From JBHJHP01 sp042219855 (lineage in GTDB: Bacteria > Bacteroidota > Bacteroidia > Bacteroidales > UBA5342), in contig NZ_JBHJHP010000004.1 in the NCBI RefSeq assembly GCF_042219855.1, forward strand, positions 248,001 to 312,000: 64,000 nt of DNA, given 5' to 3'. The notes under the pieces are model-generated. The model had not been told where the DNA came from, did no database searches, and saw only the letters and a program-made list of their open reading frames with translations. The position numbers were made by a program, and so were the translations under genes. Positions 45,831-54,689 of this stretch are shown in pieces; the first letter of the stretch is position 1, and every line of letters begins with the position of its first letter.

Positions 45831-46720
45831 TGAACATTTGGGACGAAATAAAGGAGTCGTTTAAAAAGGGCAGCATTGTTACCCGAATTCTATATGTGAA
45901 TATCGGGGTTTTTATTTTTATCCGTCTGGCAGATGTTGTATTTAAACTAACCGGTATGGAAGCCTCTTCGTGGAGTCATCCGTTATACCTATTATCAGTG
46001 CCATCTGATCCTGCTGAGCTTATTAGAAAGCCCTGGACGCTCATCACTTATATGTTTACACATTTTGAGTTTTTGCATATCCTCTTTAACATGTTGTGGT
46101 TTTACTGGTTTGCACGATTCTTTTTAATGCTGTACAACGAAAAACAGCTGCTGGGTTTGTATATTACCGGTGGTTTGGCCGGTGCGGCTTTGTATCTTGT
46201 GGCTTATAACCTTATTCCGTTTTTCGCCAATCAGGATCCCAATATCCTGCTGGGTGCTTCGGCATCGGTTCTGGCAATTGTGGTTGCTGTGGCGGTAACT
46301 GCTCCGAATAACGAAATTAACCTGATGTTCATCGGACCCGTTAAAATGAAGTATCTGGCTTTATTTACGGTGGTGATAGATTTGATAAGTGTTACCGGCG
46401 ATAACGCTGGCGGACACATTGCACACCTTGGTGGCGCAGCCTGGGGGTGGTTATATGTAATTGCCTTTCAAAAAGGAACAGACATGGGTAAATTCGTAAA
46501 TAGAATAATTGATGGCATTATATCCGTTTTTAAGCCGAAACCCAAAAGGATGAAGGTGAAATGGAACAGGCCTGTCACCAATCCGGATCAGGCTTACCGG
46601 GATCAGAGGGCGGCAAAGGAACATGAGATAGATGCTATTTTAGAGAAAATTAAAAAATCGGGTTACGACAGCCTGAGCAAAGATGAAAAACAAAAGTTGT
46701 TTCAGGCCGGAAACCATTAG
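45830..46720 (+). CDS. Second rhomboid-family intramembrane protease
   Basis: A 296-residue membrane protein. The ATG at 45830 overlaps the previous stop codon (TGATG). About six helices are followed by a ~90-residue cytoplasmic tail rich in Lys and Glu (MGKFVNRIIDGIISVFKPKP ... KDEKQKLFQAG). The helix HILFNMLWFYWFARFF and the His motif GGHIAHLGGAAWG are present. The nucleophile motif is GASAS (Ser144) instead of GASG. This variant is known in Bacteroidota rhomboids as I recall it, so activity is plausible but not sure. It forms a pair with the preceding gene. Confidence 0.9.
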   Translation: MNIWDEIKESFKKGSIVTRILYVNIGVFIFIRLADVVFKLTGMEASSWSHPLYLLSVPSDPAELIRKPWTLITYMFTHFEFLHILFNMLWFYWFARFFLMLYNEKQLLGLYITGGLAGAALYLVAYNLIPFFANQDPNILLGASASVLAIVVAVAVTAPNNEINLMFIGPVKMKYLALFTVVIDLISVTGDNAGGHIAHLGGAAWGWLYVIAFQKGTDMGKFVNRIIDGIISVFKPKPKRMKVKWNRPVTNPDQAYRDQRAAKEHEIDAILEKIKKSGYDSLSKDEKQKLFQAGNH

Positions 46721-46741
46721 TTTGATCAACCTTAATTGAAC

Positions 46742-47836
46742 ATGAAAAAGTTTATTAGAAAAACTTTTCTGATCTTTAATCTGCTTGCAGTACTGCTGTT
46801 ACTGGTGTCATACCTGGCTCCGGTAGTTAATCCGCGTACCTTTGTGGTACCCAGTTATCTGGGACTGGCCTTCATTTACATTGTGGCCTTGAATCTGCTT
46901 TTTGTCATCGGCTGGCTTCTGGCTTCCAAATGGTATTTTATACTATCTCTCCTGGTTCTGATGTTGGGATATAATGTACTGAACCGTTCAGTGCCTTACC
47001 GGACCAATGAAACAAAAATCACAGAACCCGGTGCGTTTAAACTGATGAGTTTTAACGTGAGAGTTTTTAACCGGTATGGATGGACAGCTGATGGTGATCC
47101 TGAAGACGTGGCCCGTTTTGCCAATAATCAGAATCCGGATATCATCTGTTTACAGGAGTTTGGGGTCAATAACCGCTCAAAAACACATTCTGAAAAGGCC
47201 ATTCTCAAACTTTTTAACCGTTGGAAATATCACTACTTTGAGTTTGGTGAACCCGGAAGCAGTGGCTATCGTCAGGGACTTGCAATTTTCTCGAAATACA
47301 AAATTCTGAGAACAGGGAAATTACCCGGTGGCGACAATGATAATTTTACAATATACGCAGACATCGAGAAAGATAACAAAACGATGCGTTTATTTACAAG
47401 TCACCTGCAATCCATTAATATGTCAGGTAAGGAATATCTGGTTTATGATATTCTTAAGGATCCTACCAATGGCGAAAAGGTACGTCATGAGATGGGAATT
47501 TTTCGCTGGCACATGAATGCCGCTTACAAGCAAAGAGCACTTCAGGCACAGACCTACAGGAAGTATATTGATGCATCACCCTTTCCGGTGGTGGTCTGTG
47601 GTGATTTTAACGATACCCCTGTTTCATATGCCTACCGTAAAATTAAGGGCGATCTGATTGATGCATACATCGAATCAGGCAATGGTATCGGATCAACCTA
47701 TAACGGCCCTTATCCACTTCTGAGGATAGATTATATTTTTATTGATAAACGTCTGACCTCAAACGACTTCAAACGCCATAAGGTCGACTTGTCCGATCAC
47801 TATCCCATAAGCTGTTATATCGCATTTAAGGAATAA
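46742..47836 (+). CDS. Membrane-anchored endonuclease/exonuclease/phosphatase-family protein
   Basis: A 364-residue protein from the ATG at 46742. Three hydrophobic segments fill the first ~85 residues, then an EEP fold: FKLMSFNVRVFNR (Asn), DIICLQEFG (Glu), RLFTSHLQSI (His), VVVCGDFNDTPVSYAY (Asp, Asn), RIDYIFIDK (Asp) and SDHYPISCYI (Asp-His). All EEP catalytic residues are visible. EEP enzymes cut DNA or phosphoesters in nucleotides, lipids or inositol; the substrate here is unknown. It follows the rhomboids with 21 bp between and converges on the DUF2007 gene. Confidence 0.88.
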   Translation: MKKFIRKTFLIFNLLAVLLLLVSYLAPVVNPRTFVVPSYLGLAFIYIVALNLLFVIGWLLASKWYFILSLLVLMLGYNVLNRSVPYRTNETKITEPGAFKLMSFNVRVFNRYGWTADGDPEDVARFANNQNPDIICLQEFGVNNRSKTHSEKAILKLFNRWKYHYFEFGEPGSSGYRQGLAIFSKYKILRTGKLPGGDNDNFTIYADIEKDNKTMRLFTSHLQSINMSGKEYLVYDILKDPTNGEKVRHEMGIFRWHMNAAYKQRALQAQTYRKYIDASPFPVVVCGDFNDTPVSYAYRKIKGDLIDAYIESGNGIGSTYNGPYPLLRIDYIFIDKRLTSNDFKRHKVDLSDHYPISCYIAFKE

Positions 47837-47943
47837 TATTCATACACAGGTAGGTAATTGCTGAAAAGAGATATCTCTTCAATAATCACAGTTATCAAAA
47901 GATCGAATATACACAGGCACTGTTGGTTAATTATACATTGTTT

Positions 47944-48372
47944 TTATTTCTTTCCTTTAAACTCATGCCCACAGCTTTTACAGTAGTAATAGGTGGTGTT
48001 TGAAAAGGGAAAAGTAGCCAATGCAACACTCACAATCCCGAGTAAAAGACCTTTGATCCCTTTTACACTGCCAAAGCCGGATTCAATTTTATTGGAATGG
48101 CATTTGGGACAAAGCAGGACAGCACCGGATGCATTAGTCAGGGGTGTGTTTTGAATTTTACTGATTATTTCCATGGCCTTTTCCCTGTCTTTTTTATGAA
48201 TCTTTACTTTTATGCCGCCAACAAACTGGTTGTAGTGAGGACCCAGATTCGACGTATTTTCATCAAATACAAAACTTTCAAGGCCTTCACTTTCAAGTTT
48301 GGATTGTAAAAGGTGTGCGTGAAATGAATCATTGAACACCTCTAGTGTAATCAGGTCATTGGGATCTTTCAT
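47944..48372 (-). CDS. DUF2007-like protein with zinc ribbon
   Basis: A 142-residue protein from the ATG at 48372 (MKDPNDLITLEVF); a start at 48411 would overlap the HD gene upstream. Residues about 5-65 fit the DUF2007 signal-transducer fold (LITLEVFNDSFHAHLLQSKLESEG). Then a zinc-ribbon Cys pair LCPKCHSNK, a hydrophobic stretch (KGLLLGIVSVALATFPF) and a second pair YYYCKSCGHEF. The hydrophobic stretch could be a membrane segment splitting the ribbon. No function is known. Last gene of a six-gene minus-strand run. Confidence 0.75.
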   Translation of the reverse strand: MKDPNDLITLEVFNDSFHAHLLQSKLESEGLESFVFDENTSNLGPHYNQFVGGIKVKIHKKDREKAMEIISKIQNTPLTNASGAVLLCPKCHSNKIESGFGSVKGIKGLLLGIVSVALATFPFSNTTYYYCKSCGHEFKGKK

Positions 48373-48392
48373 GGTATTTTTATTGTAATCAG

Positions 48393-49043
48393 TTATAACT
48401 CTCCGTTCCACTCCCTGTAAAACCGGTCCAGGTAAACCTCCATAAACCGGTGCCGCTCTTCAGCCAAAGCTTTTCCGGTGTTGGTATTCATCAGATCTTT
48501 TAGCTTGAGCAGCTTATCATAAAAGTGCTGAACCGTAGGTGCTTCAGATGTGGTGTAGGTATCATACGACGCAGCATTGGATTGCTTATATTCAGGATCA
48601 TGTATACCCCGGTTTTTATAACCACCGTAATTGAATGTCCTGGCAATCCCCACAGCACCAATGGCATCCAGCCGGTCGGCATCCATCACAATGGCTAGTT
48701 CAGGTGTCATTGCCACCTTATTATCCAGATTTTTACGGAACGAGATATGATCAATTATATAAACAACCTGCTGAATAATACCTGGATCAACCTGCTGATT
48801 AATCAGGAAGTTTTGCGCTTTTTGAACGGCAAGTGTTTCATCACCACCATTTAATTTGGCATCTGAAATGTCATGTAACAGTGCACCTAAAAGCACCACT
48901 GTTAGATTGCACTTTTCCCCGTGAGCTATGTGTTCAGCCGTTTTAAATACCCTGAAGGTGTGCCACCAGTCGTGGCCGGATTCAGTCCCGGACAGTTCCT
49001 TTTTAACAAAGGACATGGTCGTCTGAATCAGATCGTCATTCAT
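48393..49043 (-). CDS. HD-domain phosphohydrolase (YpgQ/YedJ type)
   Basis: A 216-residue cytoplasmic protein. HD-domain metal residues are visible: SGHDWWHTFRVF (His), LLGALLHDISDAK (His-Asp) and, later, VMDADRLDAIGAVGIARTF (Asp). This pattern matches the small HD family of B. subtilis YpgQ and E. coli YedJ, which hydrolyse nucleotides. The substrate here is inferred. It overlaps the start of the sequence-linked gene at 49036 by 8 bp. Confidence 0.88.
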   Translation of the reverse strand: MNDDLIQTTMSFVKKELSGTESGHDWWHTFRVFKTAEHIAHGEKCNLTVVLLGALLHDISDAKLNGGDETLAVQKAQNFLINQQVDPGIIQQVVYIIDHISFRKNLDNKVAMTPELAIVMDADRLDAIGAVGIARTFNYGGYKNRGIHDPEYKQSNAASYDTYTTSEAPTVQHFYDKLLKLKDLMNTNTGKALAEERHRFMEVYLDRFYREWNGEL

Positions 49044-49980
49044 TAATGATGCGGTAGGTCACCCCGATAAATTTCATCGGCGCATGGAATTCAAATATCA
49101 GTTTATCCGTTTTCATGATCACCGGAAAAAAGAAGCTTTGTGCACCAAAGGTCGTTTTATAGCTGTGTTTGATGCCTTTTTGAGCCATTTCAGGAGAATA
49201 GATTGAAACGGTTTTATCCTTTACACTCTCAAATCCTGCTTCTACCATGAGTTGTTTGCCGGCTGGAAGTTCAATTTCAATTTTTGTTCCGGTTTTTACC
49301 GGTTGCGGAAAAGATGTATTGGTTACATCATAGGTTCTTGAAACTGGTTTCGGGATATAGGTTGTTTCTGTTTCTTCTGTTTTAAATACACTGCCTTCTT
49401 CCGGTTCCAGCCACTTTTCAGGTGAGAATTTTTTGGCGTCGAAACCTGCTTCATGCCAGTTGCCCACAATATTATCCTGGGCATTAAATGCAAAGGTTAC
49501 ATATGTTTCTCCTTCAACATTAACCGTTTTATAGTTGTTTGCTTTTTGCCTGAAACATTCAAAATCTTCATCGCTGTATATCTGTTTGTCTTTGTTGACA
49601 GCCAAAGCCAGGGCCACCTTATCATTATTGAAATCCTTTGGTGACACAGGTGTTAGACAAATGGTTATTGCATTATCCCCTTTCTGTAAAAACTTACGGA
49701 TGTCAGTGACAAATATGTGTGGTTCTTCAACAGATGCACTGGCATCACCATCATAAATCACAAAGTAATTGTTGACCCACAGCTGTATTCTGCCGGTTGC
49801 GGCAACTTTCAAGGGTGCGGATTCCACAGAATCCTTTACCCTGAATTCTGTTTTGAAATAGAAATCTGATAATACCGTGTCTTTTGCTCCCGGATAACTG
49901 ATCCAGTAGGGAACTTCTTCCTTTGCTGCCTTTGCAAGCGGTGTTGCCAGAATAAAAAGAATGATAAGTAATCTGTACAT
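49036..49980 (-). CDS. Exported protein with a rhamnosidase-N-terminal-like beta domain
   Basis: A 314-residue protein with a signal peptide (MYRLLIILFILATPLAKA). The first ~170 residues resemble the beta-sandwich that precedes the catalytic domain in alpha-L-rhamnosidases and related glycosidases (TGRIQLWVNNYFVIYDGDASA, TDIRKFLQKGDNAITICLTP), but no catalytic barrel follows. The second half is a set of beta strands with no motif I recognise. It sits between lptB and the HD gene and may act in the periplasm. The fold assignment is a guess from the strand pattern. Confidence 0.55.
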   Translation of the reverse strand: MYRLLIILFILATPLAKAAKEEVPYWISYPGAKDTVLSDFYFKTEFRVKDSVESAPLKVAATGRIQLWVNNYFVIYDGDASASVEEPHIFVTDIRKFLQKGDNAITICLTPVSPKDFNNDKVALALAVNKDKQIYSDEDFECFRQKANNYKTVNVEGETYVTFAFNAQDNIVGNWHEAGFDAKKFSPEKWLEPEEGSVFKTEETETTYIPKPVSRTYDVTNTSFPQPVKTGTKIEIELPAGKQLMVEAGFESVKDKTVSIYSPEMAQKGIKHSYKTTFGAQSFFFPVIMKTDKLIFEFHAPMKFIGVTYRIINE

Positions 49981-50005
49981 ATTCAGGGAATTCTTTCAAA
50001 TTGGT

Positions 50006-50749
50006 TTAACGTCGGAGTTCAAAGTTTTCACCCAGGTATACTTTTCGCACCATTTCATCATTTGCCAGATCCTCGGCTGATCCTGATTTCAGAATCCGGC
50101 CTTCGAATAACAGGTAGGCCCGGTCTGTAATCGAAAGGGTTTCATGTACATTATGGTCGGTAATTAAGATGCCGATATTTTTATCTTTAAGCTTGGAGAC
50201 AATGGTCTGAATATCTTCAACGGCAATGGGGTCGACACCGGCAAACGGCTCATCGAGCAGAATGAATCTGGGACTGATGGCCAGAGCCCTGGCAATTTCG
50301 GTTCGTCTTCTTTCACCTCCTGAAAGCCGGTCTCCTGTATTCTTACGGATATGACCCAAACCAAACTCCTCGATCAGTTCTTCCATCCGGTCTTTTTGTT
50401 CCTGTTTCGAGATTTTGGTCATCTCAAGAACAGAGAGAATATTGTCCTCAACTGTCATTTTGCGGAATACTGAGGCTTCCTGCGCCAGGTATCCCAAACC
50501 TTTCTGTGCTCTTTTATATACCGGCAGCCTGGTTATATTCTCATCATCCAGAAAAATTTTGCCATGGTTGGGTGTAATCAAACCGACCGTCATGTAAAAG
50601 GTGGTTGTTTTTCCTGCACCATTGGGGCCGAGTAATCCTACGATCTCACCCTGCTGAACATCAATGGACACCTTGTTGACTACCGTCCTGTTTTTGTAAA
50701 TCTTTACCAGGTCTTCGGTCCTGAGTGTCATCTTCTCGTTATCATTCAT
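50006..50749 (-). CDS. lptB: LPS export ABC transporter ATPase LptB
   Basis: Powers LPS extraction from the inner membrane with LptFG. The 247-residue protein has Walker A GPNGAGKT, Q-loop YLAQEASVFRKMTVEDN, the signature LSGGERRR, Walker B FILLDEPFAGVDP and the H-loop ILITDHNVHETL. LptB-specific features (the TTFYMTVGLI and 'LGYLAQEASVFR' blocks) agree. The LptF/G, LptC and LptA genes are not in the window. Spacing to its neighbours is 22 and 25 bp, consistent with an operon. Confidence 0.95.
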   Translation of the reverse strand: MNDNEKMTLRTEDLVKIYKNRTVVNKVSIDVQQGEIVGLLGPNGAGKTTTFYMTVGLITPNHGKIFLDDENITRLPVYKRAQKGLGYLAQEASVFRKMTVEDNILSVLEMTKISKQEQKDRMEELIEEFGLGHIRKNTGDRLSGGERRRTEIARALAISPRFILLDEPFAGVDPIAVEDIQTIVSKLKDKNIGILITDHNVHETLSITDRAYLLFEGRILKSGSAEDLANDEMVRKVYLGENFELRR

Positions 50750-50771
50750 AGAGGTAGCATTTATGTCGCTG

Positions 50772-52367
50772 TTAGAAATGACTTAAAATCTGTACGAATA
50801 TAATTAAAATTACCATGGCAACAGGATAAATTGTTGCATAAGCAATCTGCGGAGCATCACTGTCTGACATGGATGTTGTCGCTGCCAGGCCCGGTGTACT
50901 GGTCATACCTCCGGTTATGGCACCCATCAGACTCAGAAGGTTGATTTTGAACCCGAAGCGTGCAACTGCTACGGTAACCAGCATCGGGACGAGTGTAATG
51001 ACAGCTCCGATGGCAAACAGCTTGATGCCATATTCAGCAAAAGTTGAAGCCAGTTCCGCGCCTGCCTTGGAACCAACGGCCGATAGGAAAAACAAAAGCC
51101 CCAGCTGTCGAAGCAGCTGGTTTGCAGCACCACTGATATTCCAAACAATTTTTCCTGTTTTTCCCATATTACTCAATAATAAACTGATAAGCAGTACACC
51201 ACCGGTCAGGCCAAGGCTGAATTCAAAATTACTGGTGAAGCTGATTTTTAGCTGACCGATCAGAACACCAAGCACTATTCCCAGTGCAACAGGTAACAGA
51301 TCAGAATCCGATAAGCGTTTATCGTCATTTCCCAGTAAGGTAACAACCTGTTTCATATTATCCTTTGCACAGGCTATCATCATTTTATCACCCAACTGAA
51401 TCCTCGTATTTGGATTCGGCGTAATATCAATTCCGCTTCGCCGGATTCTTGTGATGGTGGCATTGTAACTTTGTAAAAGGTTCAGTTCTTTTACCGTCAT
51501 ATTGGCCACCTCCTTGTTGCTGACCAGAATGCTCTGTACATCATATTTTGTAGCCAGCGGGATCTCTTTTTCAGTTTCACTCCCAATAAGCAGGTTTACT
51601 TTTTCGAAAGCATCTGCAGGTGCCACTACCTTAAGGATATCTCCGATATAGAGTTTGGTGTCCGCTGTGGGTACAAAGGCTTCGCCGTTTCGCATCACTC
51701 TCGATACCACTCCCTTGGTCATATGTCTTATCCTGAGTTCACCAATGGTTTTTCCGTTCACATTCTGGTTCTCCACAAGAAAATTCTTTTTATCAATCAT
51801 CGGGAATGCACTCAGTGACTCTTTTTCATACTCGTTCTCGGCATCCTTAACTTTTTTATTCAATAGTTTGGGCATAAGCTTTACAAACAGAATAACACCG
51901 ATAACACCAAAAGGATAAGCTATACCATAACCAATTGAAGCCAGGGGTGACTGGGTGCTTTCTATGGCAGCAGCCAGCCCCGGAGTCGAGGTAAGGGCTC
52001 CTGTAAGCAGTCCAATGGATATTTCCGTTTTGATCTCGAAAAAATACGATGAAAGATAAGTGACCAAAGCAGCACTGGCAACCAGTACGGCTCCAAGAAT
52101 GGCAAAATTACGTCCCTGTTTTTTAAAGGTACTGAAGAACCCCGGGCCCGCCTGAAGTCCGATAGAATAGATAAACAGGACCAGTCCGATGCGCTGTATG
52201 ACTTTCAGCTCAGCAGGGTTTATAATTTGAAAATGGCCGAATATAATAGCCACGAATAAAACAGCTGAAACATCGAGCGAGATGCCTGCAATTTTAATTC
52301 GACCAAGTAGATAGCCTAATGCAATAATCAGGAAGAGAGCAAAGTATGTATTGCTGAATAAATCCAT
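50772..52367 (-). CDS. AspT/YidE-type transporter with two TrkA_C domains
   Basis: A 531-residue membrane protein of the aspartate:alanine exchanger family. Five or so N-terminal helices (starting MDLFSNTYFALFLIIALGYLL), a cytoplasmic pair of TrkA_C/RCK_C domains (about 195-360: VENQNVNGKTIGELRIRHMT, then SNKEVANMTVKELNLLQSY), and five or so C-terminal helices with the repeated sequence GGMTSTPGLAAT, mirrored in the N-half by GALTSTPGLAAAIE. The two GxxTSTPG loops are probably re-entrant and contact substrate. AspT exchanges aspartate and alanine; YidE has no known substrate, and neither can be assigned here. Confidence 0.88.
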   Translation of the reverse strand: MDLFSNTYFALFLIIALGYLLGRIKIAGISLDVSAVLFVAIIFGHFQIINPAELKVIQRIGLVLFIYSIGLQAGPGFFSTFKKQGRNFAILGAVLVASAALVTYLSSYFFEIKTEISIGLLTGALTSTPGLAAAIESTQSPLASIGYGIAYPFGVIGVILFVKLMPKLLNKKVKDAENEYEKESLSAFPMIDKKNFLVENQNVNGKTIGELRIRHMTKGVVSRVMRNGEAFVPTADTKLYIGDILKVVAPADAFEKVNLLIGSETEKEIPLATKYDVQSILVSNKEVANMTVKELNLLQSYNATITRIRRSGIDITPNPNTRIQLGDKMMIACAKDNMKQVVTLLGNDDKRLSDSDLLPVALGIVLGVLIGQLKISFTSNFEFSLGLTGGVLLISLLLSNMGKTGKIVWNISGAANQLLRQLGLLFFLSAVGSKAGAELASTFAEYGIKLFAIGAVITLVPMLVTVAVARFGFKINLLSLMGAITGGMTSTPGLAATTSMSDSDAPQIAYATIYPVAMVILIIFVQILSHF

Positions 52368-52374
52368 AAAAATA

Positions 52375-53079
52375 TTATTTTAATAAAAACCCGAAGTCGT
52401 TTTTGTGTGATAACTCTATGGGATCTTTTCCGTACCTGAATATACGGCAGTTTTTAGGGCCTTTTAAGGTGATGTTATTGTCATCTATTACAAACATTGT
52501 ACTTTCCCGCAGTCCTGCAACCCAGGTATCCTGATGAAGAACAGTGAATTCGTTGATGCGTTGTTCGCGTGTTTCTCCTGCGTGTCCGTCCGGATTAGCA
52601 TCCATGTAATGCGGATTGATCTGGAATGGAATAAGGTTTAGCGTTCGGAACGATTTTGGTTCAGTAACGGGCATGTCGTTGGTTGTCATCAGTGTGGGAC
52701 AGGTGATGTTTGACCCGGCACTCCAGCCCACATATTTTACGCCTGAAACAACTCTTTCGCGGATAACTTCCATCAGATTTTGCTTATACAACTCCGCTAC
52801 CAGCTGAAATGTATTTCCACCACCAACCATAATGGCATCAGCATGTTTTACGGCTTTTACCTGATCCGTAAACGAATGTACTCCCTTAACATTTAATCCT
52901 GCCTTATTCAGGCTTTCATTCACTTTATCAGTATAGGTGTCATATGAAAATCCAACTGCAGCAAAAGGAATGAATACAATATTATTACTCCCGTTGAGAA
53001 ACTTTCGGATCTCTTCTCTGGGATATTCCAGGTATGCTTCTCCGGCATTGGTTGAATTGCTGATTAATAAAAGTTGCAT
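52375..53079 (-). CDS. pepE: Dipeptidase E
   Basis: Serine peptidase of the S51 family that cuts Asp-X dipeptides. From the ATG at 53079 (MQLLLISNSTNAG) it has 234 residues. The nucleophile elbow is GWSAGSNITCP, with GGGNTFQLV upstream and the H/D-bearing block INPHYMDANPDGHAGETREQ. It is the first gene of the minus-strand run through aspT-like, lptB, the unknown, HD and DUF2007 (gaps 7-25 bp). A -7 element at 53095-53102 fits this start; an alternative ATG at 53097 would overlap it. Confidence 0.93.
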   Translation of the reverse strand: MQLLLISNSTNAGEAYLEYPREEIRKFLNGSNNIVFIPFAAVGFSYDTYTDKVNESLNKAGLNVKGVHSFTDQVKAVKHADAIMVGGGNTFQLVAELYKQNLMEVIRERVVSGVKYVGWSAGSNITCPTLMTTNDMPVTEPKSFRTLNLIPFQINPHYMDANPDGHAGETREQRINEFTVLHQDTWVAGLRESTMFVIDDNNITLKGPKNCRIFRYGKDPIELSHKNDFGFLLK

Positions 53080-53094
53080 GCGCTTGTTTTTATG

Positions 53095-53102
53095 CAAAAA
53101 TA
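53095..53102 (-). promoter_or_regulatory. -7 element for the pepE-lptB run (TATTTTTG)
   Basis: TAnnTTTG on the minus strand, 15 bp before the 53079 ATG. Confidence 0.5.
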
Positions 53103-53174
53103 CAATTTATAAAAGGCATAGAAAATTTCTGTCAGTTTAAACCGGATTAATTTGATAGATTATGACGTGAAATT

Positions 53175-53360
53175 TTAGTCGTGGGTTGTTAGTCGTGGAA
53201 AGTGAAAAGGTCAAAGATTTATATCCAAATGAACAAAGTGAATGCCATCCGTAATCAATGAAGACTGATGAATGAACTTTCCTGATTTGGGTCAACCTAA
53301 TAAAAAAGTCATTAACGCGTGATTTTAAATCCTGCATCCTGGTTCTTGAATCTTATGTCT
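53175..53360. repeat. Decayed 7-bp and 14-bp repeat copies in the pepE-MFS gap
   Basis: TTAGTCGTGGGTTGTTAGTCGTGG (in two halves, 53175-53198) belongs to the 7-bp family; TGCATCCTGG, TTCTTGAATC and TTATGTCT (53331-53360) belong to the 14-bp family seen at 4241. Between them I see nothing. Confidence 0.6.
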
Positions 53361-53418
53361 AAAAAACAGGGCCGAATGTTTAAACGATGTAGCGAAATAC
53401 TATTTTTATATGCAAAAA

Positions 53419-53445
53419 GAAAGCGGAACAAAACGTCCCGCTTTC
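53419..53445 (-). terminator. Terminator after the MFS transporter
   Basis: GAAAGCGG/CCGCTTTC stem with an 11-nt loop; the minus-strand exit reads into a T-rich tail. Confidence 0.75.
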
Positions 53446-53465
53446 AAAATATTTTAACTGAATGT

Positions 53466-54665
53466 TTATCTGATTTTTGATCCTTTTGTTGCAAAGAAAA
53501 TAAGATAGGCATAATAGATAAACAGAAAACTTACAGCTATAACCACAGATCCGGTTAAGGACTGTACACCGGCCATAAGAGGAGGAAGTATGGCAGCACC
53601 AATTACAGATGTTGCAATCACACCCGAGGCAACTTTTGCGTGCGGGCCTAAATCTTCCAGTGCCAGGTTATAAATAGTTGGCCACATAATGGAATGGAAT
53701 AAACCTGTTCCCAGGAATAACCATAAAGCCACTGTATTTGCATCTGCACCAATTATGAGGGATGAGGCAACCAGGATGGCTCCACCGATAGCACAAAGGG
53801 TGAGTATTTGTCTTGCAGTGTATTTCTGCAGTACAAAAATACCAATCAGACGACCTACCATCAAACCACCCCAGTAATATTTCAATAAGTCGATTTTTTC
53901 AAACGAGGTAAAGTTGAAACCAATTTTTTCAGTGTAATCGGCAAAGAAACTTGGAATGCCGATCTCTATACCCATATAAACAAAAATAGCGAGCGATCCC
54001 AGCCACACATGCGTATATTTAAAGGCATTGGTTTTGTATTCTCTCTTAATTCCGGAAGCTACATCTTCTTCGTCACCTTTTATTTCAGGCAGTTTAAGAA
54101 AGAACATGATAACAAGAATGACCAGTGTAATAGCACCAATCAAACCAAACGGGAACTGAACAGCTTTTGGATCGTTTGTGTCATTCACAATAAGCATGGA
54201 TACAAAAATCGGAGCAATAACTGTTGCCACAGAGTTAAGGGCATTGGTCAGTGTTAAACGGCTTGCAGCTGTTTTGGCAGGTCCCAGGGCGTTAACATAA
54301 GGGTTGGCAGCTACCTGAAGCAGTACCACACCAATTGCAAAAACAGCAACGGCAAATAAAAACGGAATATAACCCATTGCAACAAGCGGAATACATAAAA
54401 AGAATCCGATGGCTACCAATGCAAGTCCCGAAAGCACACCGTTTTTATAACCAATACGATGAATAATGAGACTAACCGGAATAGAAAGTGCATAAGCACC
54501 ATAGAAAAACGTGTTAGGAAGCTGTTTTTCTACCTTATTCAGATTGAATGCATCCTTCAGGAAGTCAATCATTGAATTATTCATTGTGGTGATGAACCCA
54601 AACAAAAAGAAAAGGGATGCCATCACGATCAATGGAAAAAGATACTTGTTTTTTTCGTTTGTCAT
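53466..54665 (-). CDS. FucP-type MFS sugar transporter
   Basis: A 399-residue, 12-helix major facilitator protein of the fucose/galactose/glucose:H+ symporter family. The family start is clear (LIVMASLFFLFGFITTMNNSM in parts, then FFYGAYALSIPVSLIIHRIG) together with GVVLLQVAANPYVNALGP, the common family block. It lies 24 bp after galM on the same strand, so sugar uptake is likely. The exact sugar cannot be told from sequence; arabinose is suggested by the cluster. Confidence 0.9.
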   Translation of the reverse strand: MTNEKNKYLFPLIVMASLFFLFGFITTMNNSMIDFLKDAFNLNKVEKQLPNTFFYGAYALSIPVSLIIHRIGYKNGVLSGLALVAIGFFLCIPLVAMGYIPFLFAVAVFAIGVVLLQVAANPYVNALGPAKTAASRLTLTNALNSVATVIAPIFVSMLIVNDTNDPKAVQFPFGLIGAITLVILVIMFFLKLPEIKGDEEDVASGIKREYKTNAFKYTHVWLGSLAIFVYMGIEIGIPSFFADYTEKIGFNFTSFEKIDLLKYYWGGLMVGRLIGIFVLQKYTARQILTLCAIGGAILVASSLIIGADANTVALWLFLGTGLFHSIMWPTIYNLALEDLGPHAKVASGVIATSVIGAAILPPLMAGVQSLTGSVVIAVSFLFIYYAYLIFFATKGSKIR

Positions 54666-54689
54666 TGTGAATCTTATTAAGGTTAAATA

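Noticed and set aside
45827..45832. TTG start for the second rhomboid
   Set aside because: The ATG at 45830 is 3 bp further, overlaps the upstream stop in the usual TGATG way and is the better start.
46736..46742. TTG start for the EEP-family gene
   Set aside because: The ATG at 46742 gives a normal lysine-rich start and needs no rare codon.
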